Assembly: GCF_004118975.1 (NCBI RefSeq) | Contig: NZ_CP035376.1 | Span: forward strand, 1,302,001-1,366,000 | Direction of reading: 5' to 3' | From: Luteimonas sp. YGD11-2 | GTDB lineage: Bacteria > Pseudomonadota > Gammaproteobacteria > Xanthomonadales > Xanthomonadaceae | Length of the DNA stretch: 64,000 bases | Shown: positions 41,637 through 54,545 of the stretch, one piece after another | Position numbering within the stretch: position 1 is the stretch's first letter | Layout of the letters: the number at the start of each line of letters is the position of its first letter | Position numbers and translations under genes: made by a program | Notes under the pieces: generated by a model | The model's database searches: none | Told to the model about the DNA's origin: nothing | Seen by the model: the letters and a program-made list of their open reading frames with translations, nothing else

Positions 41637-43505
41637 TCAGCGGTAACCGGCGGCCTGCAGCTCGAACAGTTCCGCGTAGCGGCCGCCGGCGGCCATCAGC
41701 TGGTCATGGGTGCCACTGGCTTCCAGCTGCCCCTGTTCCAGCACCAGGATGCGGTCGGCCATGCGCACGCTGGAAAAGCGGTGGGAAATCAGCACCGCGG
41801 TGCGCTGGTGCGACAGCTCCTTGAAGCGGCGGAACACCTCGTATTCGCTGCGCGCATCGAGCGCGGCGGTGGGTTCGTCGAGGATCATGACCTGCGCATC
41901 GCGCATGTAGGCGCGGGCGATGGCGATCTTCTGCCACTGCCCACCCGAGAGGTCCACGCCGGTCTTGAAACGGCGGCCGATCAGCTGGTCGTAGCCGCCG
42001 GGAAGCTCGGCGATGACCTCGTCGGCCATCGCCCGGCGCGCGGCATCGACGATGCGCTCGCGGTCGTCCATCGCGCCGATCTGGCCGACACCGATGTTCT
42101 CGGCGGCGGTGAGGTGGTAGCGCACGAAGTCCTGGAAGATCACCCCGATGTTGGCGCGCAGTTCGTCGAGGTCGTAATCGCGCAGGTCGCGGCCGTCGAG
42201 CAGGATGCGGCCCTCGTCGGGGTCGTACAGGCGTGCCAGCAGCTTCACCAGGGTGGTCTTGCCGGCGCCGTTTTCGCCGACCAGCGCCAGCACCTCGCCG
42301 GCACGCAGCTCGAAGTCCAGGTGCCGCACCGCCCAGCGTTCGGCGTCCGGATAGCGGAACCCCACGTTTTCGAACACGAAGCCTTCGCGGATCGGCCGCG
42401 GCACCGGCACCGCGTCGGGCCTGGAGCGGATTTCCGGCTCGATGGCGAAGAACGAGAACAGGTCCTCGAGGTAGAGCGCCTGCCCGGCCACCTGCGAGAA
42501 ACCGATCAGCAGGCCCTCCAGCAGCTGGCGCAGGCGGCGGAAGCTGCCGGCGAGGAAGGTGAGGTCGCCGATCGAGAAATCGCCGCGGATGGTGCGCCAG
42601 ACGATGTAGGCGTAGGCCACGTAATAGCCGAGCGTGCCGAGGGCCGACAGCAGCGTGCCCCAGAACGCGCGGCGCCGCGCCAGTGCGCGGTTGGCGCGGT
42701 AGAAACCCTCGGCAAGCGTCCGGTAGCGGTCGATCAGGAAGCGGTGGAGGTCGAAGATCTTGACCTCCTTGGCGCTCTCCACGCTGGCGCCGGTCTGGCG
42801 CACGTACTCCAGCTGCCGGCGTTCCGGCGTCCAGTGGAAATTGAGGGTGTAGCCCAGCGCGTTGAAGTGCGATTCGCCGACGAAGGCCGGCAGCAGCGCC
42901 ACCGCCAGCAGCAGGATCAGCCATGGCGCATAGATCAGCAGGCCCGCCGCGAAGCTGGCCACGGTGACGATGTCCTGCACCTGGCCGAACAGCTGGCCGA
43001 GCAGGCTCATCCGCCCCATCGTCTGGCGGCGTGCGCGGTCGAGCTTGTCCTGCAGCTCCGGGTCCTCGAAGTCCTCGAGGTCCAGGGTGGCGGCATGCTC
43101 CATCAGCCGCACGCTGGTGGCATTGGTGAACAGTTCCGACAGCAACCCTTCGGCATACGACACCAGCCGCCCCAGCAGGTCGGACAGCACCGCCAGCCCG
43201 AACTCCGCCAGCACCAGCCACAGCAGGTAGTCGAGCTGGCCGCTGTCCCAGGCCTGGCGCAGATCGACGAACCCCAGTCCGAGGCCGACCAGGCGCACCA
43301 CCTCGTCGATGATCAGTTTGCCGATATAGAGCATCACCACCGGCATCACCGCACGCACCAGGCGGATGCCGAGGCTGGTCAGCGTGAGGGTGGGGCTGGT
43401 CGCCCAGACCTGGCGCAGGAAGGGCGGCAGGTTGCGCATCGCATTGAAGCGCTCGCGCAGGCTGGGCTGGGCATGGGACGGGGCGGTTCCGGGGGGCTGG
43501 GGCAT
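41637..43505 (-). CDS. ABC exporter, fused permease and ATPase (type IV, MsbA-like)
   Basis: The 622-residue half-transporter has about six transmembrane helices (residues 45-345) and a C-terminal ATPase. Walker A is GENGAGKTT, the signature is LSGGQWQKIAIARA, Walker B is VMILDEPTAALD and the switch His is in LISHRFSSV. It should act as a homodimer exporting a lipid, peptide or drug; the substrate is unknown. The long N-terminal cytoplasmic elbow (SLRERFNAMRNLPPFLRQVW) and the fixed single-gene layout match uncharacterised bacterial exporters. It is divergent from smc. Confidence 0.92.
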   Translation of the reverse strand: MPQPPGTAPSHAQPSLRERFNAMRNLPPFLRQVWATSPTLTLTSLGIRLVRAVMPVVMLYIGKLIIDEVVRLVGLGLGFVDLRQAWDSGQLDYLLWLVLAEFGLAVLSDLLGRLVSYAEGLLSELFTNATSVRLMEHAATLDLEDFEDPELQDKLDRARRQTMGRMSLLGQLFGQVQDIVTVASFAAGLLIYAPWLILLLAVALLPAFVGESHFNALGYTLNFHWTPERRQLEYVRQTGASVESAKEVKIFDLHRFLIDRYRTLAEGFYRANRALARRRAFWGTLLSALGTLGYYVAYAYIVWRTIRGDFSIGDLTFLAGSFRRLRQLLEGLLIGFSQVAGQALYLEDLFSFFAIEPEIRSRPDAVPVPRPIREGFVFENVGFRYPDAERWAVRHLDFELRAGEVLALVGENGAGKTTLVKLLARLYDPDEGRILLDGRDLRDYDLDELRANIGVIFQDFVRYHLTAAENIGVGQIGAMDDRERIVDAARRAMADEVIAELPGGYDQLIGRRFKTGVDLSGGQWQKIAIARAYMRDAQVMILDEPTAALDARSEYEVFRRFKELSHQRTAVLISHRFSSVRMADRILVLEQGQLEASGTHDQLMAAGGRYAELFELQAAGYR

Positions 43506-43586
43506 CGCGCGATTCTGCCGTTCATGGTGTGGTCGTGGCGGTCACGACTGCCCGGCGCACCGGGCCGGCGGATCCGGGCATCCGCG

Positions 43587-43592
43587 TATACT
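43587..43592 (+). promoter_or_regulatory. -10 box TATACT upstream of smc
   Basis: TATACT is the best -10 match in the 218-base divergent gap. It lies 131 bases before the ATG at 43724 and would give a leader of about 125 bases. A -35 is not clear. Confidence 0.35.
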
Positions 43593-43723
43593 CGCGTGTG
43601 GCGTCGCCCCGGGCGATGCCGTGCCCCAACCGGAACAACGGCTTGCCGGGGCTTTCCACACCGGATTCCCACCAATGGAGTGGCCGCGCCCCGGCGCCGG
43701 CCCACGAGGCAACCGTCCGCCGC

Positions 43724-46700
43724 ATGCGCCTGTCCACGATCAAGCTCGCCGGATTCAAGTCCTTCGTCGACCCCACCACGCTGCACCTGCCGACCAACAT
43801 GACCGGCGTGGTCGGCCCCAACGGTTGCGGCAAGTCGAACATCATCGACGCCGTGCGCTGGGTGATGGGCGAGAGCACCGCCAGCCGCCTGCGTGGCGAT
43901 TCGCTGACCGACGTGATCTTCTCCGGCTCCACCGCGCGCAAGCCGGTGTCGCAGGCGATGGTCGAGCTGATCTTCGACAACTCCGACCACACCATCAGCG
44001 GCGAATACGCCTCGTTCAACGAGATCTCGGTCAAGCGCACGGTCAGCCGCGATGGCCAGAGCGCGTACTACCTCAACGGCACCAAGGTCCGCCGGCGCGA
44101 CATCACCGACCTGTTCCTGGGCACCGGCCTGGGCCCGCGCAGCTACTCGATCATCGAGCAGGGGATGATCAGCCAGATCATCGAGGCGCGGCCCGAGGAC
44201 CTGCGCGTGCATCTCGAGGAGGCCGCCGGCATCTCGCGCTACAAGGAGCGCCGCAAGGAAACCGAGACCCGCATCCGCCACACCCGCGAGAACCTCGACC
44301 GTCTGAACGACCTGCGCGAGGAGGTCGGCAAGCAGCTGCAGCATCTCGCGCGGCAGGCGAAGCAGGCCGAGCAGTACACCGCGATCCAGGCCGAGCGGAA
44401 GATCCGCGACGCGGAGTGGAAGGCGCTGGAGTTCCGCATCCTCGATCGCGAACTGCAGGCGCTGCGCGAGGGCCTGGCGCAGGAGGAGACGCGGCTGGAA
44501 CAGCTGATCGCCGAACAGCGCGACGCCGAGCGCCGCATCGAGACCGGGCGCGTGCGCCAGCACGAGGCCGCCGACACCCTGGCGAAGGCGCAGGCGGCGG
44601 TCTACGAGGTGGCCGGCACGCTGGCCCGCATCGAGCAGCAGATCGCCCATCAGCGTGACCTGTCCGCGCGCCTGCACCGCGCCCGCGACGAGACCGCCAA
44701 TGCGCTGGCCGAACTCGGCGGCCATATCAGCGGCGACCAGCAGCGCCTCGATGCGCTGCGCGCGACCATCGTCGAGGCCGAGCCACGCCTCGAAGCGCTG
44801 CGCGCCGAGGACGAGGCGCGCCAGGAGATGCTGCGCGAGGCCGAGGCCGCGCTTGCCGACTGGCAGCAGCGCTGGGAAGCACATGGCCGCGAATCCGCCG
44901 AGGCGGCGCGGGCCGCCGAAGTCGAACGCACCCGCGTCGATTACCTCGACCGCCAGGCGCTGGAAGGCGACCGCCGCCGCGAGCAACTGCAGAACGAACG
45001 CGCCGGTCTCGACCTTGACGCGCTCGCGGAGGCGTTTGCCGGGATCGAGCAGCGCCACGAAGAGCAGCGCACCGCGCTCGACACCCTCGGAGAGGACGTC
45101 CAGCTGCGCAAGCAGGCGGCGCTGGAGCTGCAGGACGAGCAGCGGCGCGCGCAGGACGAACTCTCCGAGCTGCGCAAGCGCGCGCAGGAAGCACGTGGGC
45201 GGCTGTCGTCGCTGGAGACGCTGCAGCATGCGGCGCTCGGCCAGGAGCAGGGTGCCGCGGTGGAGTGGCTGCGTCGGCAGGGGCTGGATTCGTCGGCCCG
45301 CGTCGGCGAACGCCTGCAGGTCGAAGCGGGCTGGGAGAACGCTGTCGAAGGCGCGCTCGGGCAACTGATCGAGGGCGTGCTGGTCGATTCGCCCGAAGCC
45401 CTGGTCGAAGCACTCGGCGACCTCGGTGAGGGCCGGCTTGCGCTGGTCTCGGCCGCGGACGGGGATGCCGGCTTCGCGCCGACCTCGCTGGCGGCGAAGG
45501 TGCGCGGGCCGCTGGCGATCCGCCGGCTGCTGGCACGGCTGCATGCAGCCGAAACGCTGGCCGATGCGCGTGCGCTGCAGGCCGCGTTGCCGGAGGGCGA
45601 TTCCGTCATCACCCGCAATGGCGAGCGCCTGGGCGCGGGCTGGGTGCGGGTGCTGCGCTCCGGCGCGGCCAAGCAGGGTGCGCTGCTGCGCGAGCGCGAG
45701 ATCCAGTCGCTGCGTGCGGAAATCGCCAGCCTGCAGGAACGCGAAGCCGATCTCGAAGCTGCGGCCGCGCAGCGCCGCGAGCGGCTGCTCGCGGCCGAGC
45801 AGGCGCGCGAGGAAGCCCAGCGGCAGCTGTACGTCGCCCACCGCAGTGCGTCGGAACTGGCCGGCCAGTTGCAGAGCCAGCAGGGTCGGCTCGATGCCGC
45901 GCGCAACCGCATCGCGCGCATCGACCAGGAGCTGGACCAGCTTATCGCCACGCTCGACAGCTCGGCCACGCAGTCGCGCGAGGCACGTGGCCGGCTGGAG
46001 GATGCGATCGGCCTGATGGCCGGTCACGAGCAGGCCCGCCAGGCGCTGGAAGCCGAGCGCGCGGCGCTGGTGCAGGCTCGCGATGCCGCCCGCGATGCCG
46101 CGCGTGCCTCGCGCGATGCGGCGCACGCGCTCGCGCTGAGCCTGGAGTCGCAACGCGCGCAGATTGCCGGGCTCGCGCAGGCGCTGGAGCGGATGGGCAC
46201 GCAGCGCGGCCAGCTCGACAGTCGCCTGGAAGAGATCACCGTGCAGCTCGCCGATGGTGACGCCCCGGTCGGCGACCTCGAGGAGCAGCGCCAGTCCGCC
46301 CTGGAACAGCGCGTGGTCGCCGACAACGCGCTGGCCGCGGCGCGTTCGGCGCTGGAAGCTATCGAGCACGAGCTGCGTGGTTTCGAACAGACCCGCCAGC
46401 AGCGCGACGCGCACGCGCTGGCGCAGCGTGAGGCGATCTCGCAGCGCAGGCTGGATCAGCAGGCGCTGGTGATCCGCGCCGACCAGCTGCGCGCGGCGGT
46501 GGTCGAGGCCGGCTACGAAATGGAGGCGGTGCTCGCCAACGTCGCCGACGAGGCCAGCGCCCCCGCGTGGGAAAAGATGGTCGCGGACTTCGATGCCCGC
46601 CTGCGCCGGCTCGAGCCTGTCAACCTCGCCGCGATCCAGGAACATGCCGAGGCCGCACAACGCAAGGAATACCTCGACAGCCAGGATGCCGACCTCAACT

Positions 46701-47227
46701 CGGCGCTGGAAACCCTCGAGGACGCGATCCGCAAGATCGACCGCGAGACCCGCGGCCGCTTCAAGGACACCTTCGACCGCGTCAACGCCGGCGTGCAGGA
46801 GCTGTATCCGCGCCTGTTCGGCGGTGGCCACGCGTATCTCGAGCTCACCGGCGAGGACCTGCTCGATACCGGCGTGGCGATCATGGCGCGGCCGCCGGGC
46901 AAGCGCGTGTCGAACATCTCGCTGCTGTCCGGTGGCGAGAAGGCGATGACCGCGGTGGCGCTGGTGTTCGCGATCTTCCGCCTGAATCCCGCGCCGTTCT
47001 GCCTGCTCGACGAGGTGGACGCGCCGCTCGACGAAGCCAACGTCGGCCGCTTCACCGCGATGGTGTCGGAGATGAGCGAGCAGGTGCAGTTCCTGTTCGT
47101 CACCCATAACAAGGCGACGATGGAAGCCGCGCACCAGCTCAGTGGCGTTACCATGCGCGAGCCCGGCGTCAGCCGGCTGGTTTCGGTGGACCTTGCCGAG
47201 GCAGCGCGCCTGGCCGGCGCGGCCTGA
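43724..47227 (+). CDS. smc: Chromosome segregation protein SMC
   Basis: The 1167-residue protein has the SMC layout: head with Walker A GPNGCGKSN (31-39), long Arg/Glu/Ala-rich coiled coil (about 170-500), hinge (about 510-670, with LEEVLVDSPEALVEALGDLG-type strands) and a second coiled coil. The C-terminal head has signature LLSGGEKAM and Walker B FCLLDEVDAPLDEAN. It organises and segregates the chromosome with ScpA and ScpB, which are not in the window. zipA follows after 98 bases, as is usual in Xanthomonadaceae. Confidence 0.97.
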   Translation: MRLSTIKLAGFKSFVDPTTLHLPTNMTGVVGPNGCGKSNIIDAVRWVMGESTASRLRGDSLTDVIFSGSTARKPVSQAMVELIFDNSDHTISGEYASFNEISVKRTVSRDGQSAYYLNGTKVRRRDITDLFLGTGLGPRSYSIIEQGMISQIIEARPEDLRVHLEEAAGISRYKERRKETETRIRHTRENLDRLNDLREEVGKQLQHLARQAKQAEQYTAIQAERKIRDAEWKALEFRILDRELQALREGLAQEETRLEQLIAEQRDAERRIETGRVRQHEAADTLAKAQAAVYEVAGTLARIEQQIAHQRDLSARLHRARDETANALAELGGHISGDQQRLDALRATIVEAEPRLEALRAEDEARQEMLREAEAALADWQQRWEAHGRESAEAARAAEVERTRVDYLDRQALEGDRRREQLQNERAGLDLDALAEAFAGIEQRHEEQRTALDTLGEDVQLRKQAALELQDEQRRAQDELSELRKRAQEARGRLSSLETLQHAALGQEQGAAVEWLRRQGLDSSARVGERLQVEAGWENAVEGALGQLIEGVLVDSPEALVEALGDLGEGRLALVSAADGDAGFAPTSLAAKVRGPLAIRRLLARLHAAETLADARALQAALPEGDSVITRNGERLGAGWVRVLRSGAAKQGALLREREIQSLRAEIASLQEREADLEAAAAQRRERLLAAEQAREEAQRQLYVAHRSASELAGQLQSQQGRLDAARNRIARIDQELDQLIATLDSSATQSREARGRLEDAIGLMAGHEQARQALEAERAALVQARDAARDAARASRDAAHALALSLESQRAQIAGLAQALERMGTQRGQLDSRLEEITVQLADGDAPVGDLEEQRQSALEQRVVADNALAAARSALEAIEHELRGFEQTRQQRDAHALAQREAISQRRLDQQALVIRADQLRAAVVEAGYEMEAVLANVADEASAPAWEKMVADFDARLRRLEPVNLAAIQEHAEAAQRKEYLDSQDADLNSALETLEDAIRKIDRETRGRFKDTFDRVNAGVQELYPRLFGGGHAYLELTGEDLLDTGVAIMARPPGKRVSNISLLSGGEKAMTAVALVFAIFRLNPAPFCLLDEVDAPLDEANVGRFTAMVSEMSEQVQFLFVTHNKATMEAAHQLSGVTMREPGVSRLVSVDLAEAARLAGAA

Positions 47228-47325
47228 CGGCCGGGGCGGCGCGCTGGTCGGCGCGGCATGACGGTCCATTCCGCACGCTGGCCGCGGCCGGCGTGCACCG
47301 ATGACGAGCAAGGGAGAGAAGCGCG

Positions 47326-48081
47326 ATGTCCGATGTGTGGCTGATGCGGATCGGCATTCTGGTTGCAGGTGCGATCCTGCTGGCGGCCATCTGGTACTTC
47401 GGCACGCGTCCGCGACAGGGCGGCCAGGGCCGTCGCCTGCGTCCGGAGGAGCGCGGCACCGAGCGTGACCGCATGGAGCCGACGCTGGGTGCGCAGATCG
47501 AGCAGGAGCTCGACGCCGCGGGCGCCACCACTGACGATGCGCGCGAGCCCGAGGAACTCGACCTCTTCGACGCCGCCGTCGGCGAACCGGCCACGCCGAA
47601 CGCGGAACTCGGCCGCCGTGTCAGCGACGACTTCGACAAGATCGTGACCCTGTACATCGCCGCACGCGCCGGCGAGGTGCTGCGCGGTCCGGACATCGTG
47701 GTCGCGGCCGAGAAGGCCGGCCTGACCTACGGGCACATGAACGTGTTCCACCGCCTGCTGGAAGGCCATCCCGAGCGCGGGCCGATCTTCAGCGTGGCCA
47801 ATATCCGCAAGCCGGGCAGCTTCGAGATGTCCGAGATCCAGTCGCTGGAAACACCGGCGATCGCGTTCTTCCTGACCCTGCCCGCACCGGTCAGCGCGCT
47901 CGACGCGTGGGAAAAGATGCTGCCCACCGCGCAGCGCATGGCCGAGTTGCTGGAAGGTGTCCTGCTCGACGAGCAGCGCAACGCGCTGGGCCGCCAGCGC
48001 GTGGCCCATATCCGCGACGACCTGCGCGCCTACGACCGCCAGAACGAAGCGCCGCCGGTGACCCGCAGCCCGCGCTGGTAG
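47326..48081 (+). CDS. zipA: Cell division protein ZipA
   Basis: The 251-residue protein has an N-terminal transmembrane helix at about 7-25 (MRIGILVAGAILLAAIWYFG), a charged linker that is short for the family, and a C-terminal FtsZ-binding domain at about 100-235. The latter includes IVTLYIAARAGEVLRGPDIV, FHRLLEG, FSVANIRKPGSFE and TPAIAFFLTLPAP. ZipA anchors FtsZ to the inner membrane. GAGAGAAG precedes the ATG. In this group zipA is normally followed closely by ligA; here 900 bases of repeat-bearing DNA separate them. Confidence 0.95.
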   Translation: MSDVWLMRIGILVAGAILLAAIWYFGTRPRQGGQGRRLRPEERGTERDRMEPTLGAQIEQELDAAGATTDDAREPEELDLFDAAVGEPATPNAELGRRVSDDFDKIVTLYIAARAGEVLRGPDIVVAAEKAGLTYGHMNVFHRLLEGHPERGPIFSVANIRKPGSFEMSEIQSLETPAIAFFLTLPAPVSALDAWEKMLPTAQRMAELLEGVLLDEQRNALGRQRVAHIRDDLRAYDRQNEAPPVTRSPRW

Positions 48082-48303
48082 GGGATCCGCCGTTGGACGG
48101 CTCCACGTCCAGGGGCTGCATCGAAGGTCACGAGGAAGCCCCGCCTTTTTCAGGGTTCTCCCGAATGACGGGAGTTCCATGCGAGCGCGGAGGCTCGCCG
48201 GACGCCTGGGAATTTGTGAGCGCGAGCCGCGAGCCTGCGAGCCCGGGGTCAGGTCAGTGCCAGGAGCGAGAGCCGGAGCGCGGGCGTGGTGCCGGCGCGC
48301 GCA

Positions 48304-48417
48304 GCCCACCGCGGCCACAGGGGGATGCCCAGCCGGATATCTCCGCGTCCTGCTCCCACATCCGGCCGCCGGCCATCCATGGCCGGCTCTGGACATCCCC
48401 CTGCGTCCGCGGCGGGC
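48304..48417 (-). repeat. Long inverted-repeat element, alpha type, copy A
   Basis: This 114-bp element has 29-base arms at 48304-48332 and 48389-48417, whose main block CACAGGGGGATGCCCAG faces CTGGACATCCCCCTG. The right arm has changes (CTGCGTCC for CTGTGGCC), so the outer pairing is weaker than in copy B. The 56-base core, read on the minus strand, differs from copy B at one base (GTGGGAGC for GTGGTAGC). Confidence 0.9.
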
Positions 48418-48589
48418 ACCGGACTGTCGCTGCGTGCTGAAGAGGTCAACGGCGGAAAACGTCAGGCTCGTGGCGGGCAGCCACGGCTATGACCTCCATG
48501 CCGGAACTCTCGTACGCACGCGCGTGTCAGCGGCAGGCGGCCCAGCACAACCGCTGTTGCTTTGTGTGCCGGAGCCGGCGGATGTCCGG

Positions 48590-48708
48590 GCCCGTCGCGT
48601 GCACCGGGGGGTGTGCTCCCAGCCGGCCATGGATGGCCGGCGGCCGGCTGTGGTAGCTGGACGCGGACTCCAGCCGGGGGAGCACACCCCCCGGTGCGCG
48701 TGACGGGC
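48590..48708 (+). repeat. Long inverted-repeat element, beta type, copy A
   Basis: This 119-bp element has 31-base arms at 48590-48620 and 48678-48708 that pair with two mismatches; the inner 20 bases ACCGGGGGGTGTGCTCCC are perfect. The 57-base core carries hairpin GCCGGCCATGGATGGCCGGC and a second stem CCGGCT/AGCCGG around the loop GTGGTAGCTGGACGCGGA. The fold would be a three-way junction in single-stranded DNA or RNA. Confidence 0.92.
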
Positions 48709-48969
48709 AGCGCGAAGCCGAACGAAGCACCTCGCCGACGCCTGGGCACCCCGCGCTCGCGCTTTTCCGCCACCGCCCGCGCGTGGAGAAGATCGAGGAC
48801 AACACCTCCCCGTATGCACGATGAGCGGCACGGCGCGTACAGAGGCATGACAGCCGCACGACGTCTCCCGCAGCGGGACATGGACCTTTCCAGTCAGACG
48901 CCTCGACACACATCCATGGAGCTGTGGTCCGCTGACCGCAGGCGACGTCGCCCACCACCGCGGCCCCCT

Positions 48970-52466
<3,497 letters not shown>

Positions 52467-52562
52467 GGCCACGCCCCGCGGCGGGGCCGGATTGTCGAAA
52501 TGTTTACATGCGCGGCGGTGCGCAGCGTGTAGATTGGGCGCGTCGTGGATCCGGGGGGTTTC

Positions 52563-53072
52563 ATGTTGCGGGGAGCGCTTGTCGTGATGTTGGCCGTGGG
52601 CACGGGCGGATGCGGCCTGACCGCGCGCCTCGGCCTGGGCGGCGGGGAAGACGCGCAGCCCGTTGCCGCCGCGGAGCCTCGCGTGTTCCGCTGCGAATCG
52701 CGCGACAACCGCCGCAACTACTGCAACGCCGACACCCGCAACGGGGTGCGCCTGCTGGTGCAGAACTCCTCGTTCGATTGCATCCACGGCACCACCTGGG
52801 GCTATGACAACCGCAGCGTGTGGGTCGCACGCGGCTGCAGCGCGGACTTCATCGAAGGGCCCGTCGATCTCGACGGCAACACGCCGCCGCAGCGCGTGCG
52901 CTGCGAGTCGCGCGGCAACCGCATGATGCGTTGCAATGCCGTGGTCGCGCAGGACGTTCGCCTGGACGAACAGCTGTCGGACGTGCGTTGCGTGCAGCGG
53001 CAGAACTGGGGCTGGGACCGCAACGGCGTGTGGGTCTCCGGCGGTTGCGGCGCGGAATTCGTCGTCCGCTGA
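52563..53072 (+). CDS. DUF3011 lipoprotein with two repeated Cys-rich units
   Basis: The 169-residue protein has a lipoprotein-like signal (VVMLAVGTGGC). The mature part has two similar units: VFRCESRDNRRNYCNADTRN through WGYDNRSVWVARGCSADF, and VRCESRGNRMMRCNAVVAQD through WGWDRNGVWVSGGCGAEF. Each unit has conserved CES, C, C and GC cysteines, so disulfides are likely. This is the DUF3011 pattern found in exported proteins of unknown function. GGGG precedes the ATG; a GTG at 52545 is an alternative but lengthens the signal peptide unnaturally. A TAGATT box lies at 52530. Confidence 0.87.
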   Translation: MLRGALVVMLAVGTGGCGLTARLGLGGGEDAQPVAAAEPRVFRCESRDNRRNYCNADTRNGVRLLVQNSSFDCIHGTTWGYDNRSVWVARGCSADFIEGPVDLDGNTPPQRVRCESRGNRMMRCNAVVAQDVRLDEQLSDVRCVQRQNWGWDRNGVWVSGGCGAEFVVR

Positions 53073-53111
53073 CGGCATTCGGCATCGATCGGGGCCGGCC
53101 GCTGCGGCGGT

Positions 53112-53117
53112 TAGAAT
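53112..53117 (+). promoter_or_regulatory. -10 box TAGAAT, six bases before mtnA
   Basis: The sequence reads TAGAAT-CGCCCG-ATG, with no Shine-Dalgarno sequence. The spacer is nearly the same as before ligA (TGCCCG). Confidence 0.5.
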
Positions 53118-53123
53118 CGCCCG

Positions 53124-54185
53124 ATGAACGACGCCATCGATTACGCACGCTACGACCGCATCCGCCCGATCCGCTGGACCGGCAATGCCCTGGAACTCCT
53201 CGACCAGCGCAAGCTGCCGTTCGCGACCGAGTACGTCACCTGCACCCGCAGCGATGACGTGGCCGCGGCGATCCATGCGCTGATCGTGCGCGGGGCGCCG
53301 GCGATCGGCATCGCTGCGGCCTGGGGCGTGGTGCTGGCCGCGCGCGAGGTCGATGCGGCCGACGGCGTCACCGCAGCGTCCCTGCTGGCGCCGGCGATGC
53401 AGCGGCTCAACGCCGCGCGTCCGACCGCGGTGAATCTCGCCTGGGCGCTGGCGCGCATGCGCACCGCGCTCGAAGCCGCGGGTGCCGACTGGCGCGAACG
53501 CATCGCCGCCGAAGCGCAGGCGATTGCCGACGAGGACCTTGCCGCCAACCGGCGCATGGGTGAGCTCGGTGCATCGCTGATCGCGCCCGGCTCGGGCGTG
53601 CTCACCCACTGCAATACCGGTTCGCTCGCGACCGCCGGCTTCGGCACTGCACTGGGTGTCATCCGTGCCGGCGTTGCGCAGGGCAGGGTGGGCCGCGTGT
53701 ATGCCGACGAGACCCGGCCGTGGAACCAGGGCTCGCGGCTGACCGTATGGGAACTGCAGCAGGACGGCATCGACGCGACCCTGATCGCCGATGCCGCCGC
53801 CTCGCACCTGCTGCGCAATGGCGAGGTCGAGTGGGTGGTGGTCGGTGCCGACCGCATCTGCGCCAATGGCGATGTGGCCAACAAGATCGGCACCTACCAG
53901 CTGGCGATCTCGGCGCGCTTCCACGGCAAGAAGTTCATGGTGGTGGCGCCGTCGTCCACCGTCGACATGGCCACGCCATCCGGCGACCGCATCGAGATCG
54001 AGGAACGCGATCCGGGCGAGCTGCTGGGCGTCGCCGGCAACCGCACGGTCGCCGAAGGCGTGCAGGCCTGGAACCCGGTATTCGATGTCACCCCGGCGTC
54101 GCTGATCGACGCGATCGTGACCGAGCGCGGCATCGTCGAGCAGCCCGACGCCGAGCGCATGCGCGCCCTGTTCGGCACCGCCTGA
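53124..54185 (+). CDS. mtnA: S-methyl-5-thioribose-1-phosphate isomerase MtnA
   Basis: The 353-residue enzyme isomerises methylthioribose-1-phosphate to methylthioribulose-1-phosphate in methionine salvage. Its active-site Cys163 is in [13 protein letters not shown] and Asp243 in [27 protein letters not shown] near 55-61 and [13 protein letters not shown] are family signatures. The other salvage genes are not adjacent. It lies upstream of gyrA, separated by 360 bases holding the gyrA promoter. Confidence 0.96.
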   Translation: MNDAIDYARYDRIRPIRWTGNALELLDQRKLPFATEYVTCTRSDDVAAAIHALIVRGAPAIGIAAAWGVVLAAREVDAADGVTAASLLAPAMQRLNAARPTAVNLAWALARMRTALEAAGADWRERIAAEAQAIADEDLAANRRMGELGASLIAPGSGVLTHCNTGSLATAGFGTALGVIRAGVAQGRVGRVYADETRPWNQGSRLTVWELQQDGIDATLIADAAASHLLRNGEVEWVVVGADRICANGDVANKIGTYQLAISARFHGKKFMVVAPSSTVDMATPSGDRIEIEERDPGELLGVAGNRTVAEGVQAWNPVFDVTPASLIDAIVTERGIVEQPDAERMRALFGTA

Positions 54186-54545
54186 GCGTTTCCGACGGAC
54201 TCCCTGGGCGCGCTCGCGCGCAGCCGCTCCCCCGGGGACTGCACCGCGCTTCCGGCGCGGCCTCACCCGGCTCCATTCGCACCGCCTCGCCGTCCGGCCG
54301 CGGGGCACGCGCCGGTCCCTTGCCCGTTCAGGTCAGCCGGGGCCGCCGCCCGCAACCGTACTGCCTGTGCGCGACCCTTGGCCTAAGTGCTTGTTTTCAG
54401 GATGGAAGCGTTTGGGCCGCAGGGCCCCGCGTGGTATCATCCGCTGTCTTTTTCCACGCGTTGCCGGCGGCCGGCGCGCGGGTCGTCCGGAGGTTCCGGA
54501 AGGCCACCCGGTCCGTGCCGCGCAGCCAGGATGCAAACCGCCTAG
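54186..54545 (+). other. mtnA-gyrA intergenic region with gyrA leader
   Basis: No gene is visible. The left part (54186-54400) is GC-rich with no strong structure. The right part holds the gyrA promoter and a leader of about 98 bases that includes GTCCGGAGGTTCCGGAAGGC near 54485-54505, similar to a stretch in region B. No Shine-Dalgarno sequence precedes gyrA; CGCCTAG is next to the ATG. Confidence 0.6.
54412..54440 (+). promoter_or_regulatory. gyrA promoter
   Basis: TTGGGC (54412-54417) and TATCAT (54435-54440) are exactly 17 bases apart, and TGG precedes the -10. The -10 match is good and the -35 is half conserved. Start of transcription is expected near 54447. Confidence 0.6.

Noticed and set aside
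43379..47311. A 1310-residue minus-strand frame opposite smc
   Set aside because: smc on the plus strand has Walker, signature and hinge features; the antisense frame has none.
47907..48703. Overlapping open frames in region A whose translations recur in region B
   Set aside because: The shared peptides (for example PPRPQGDAQPDISAS and IHGRLW) come from the repeated DNA elements read in matching frames. The rest of each frame has no conserved or protein-like sequence, and the frames run into zipA or end without any ribosome-binding site.
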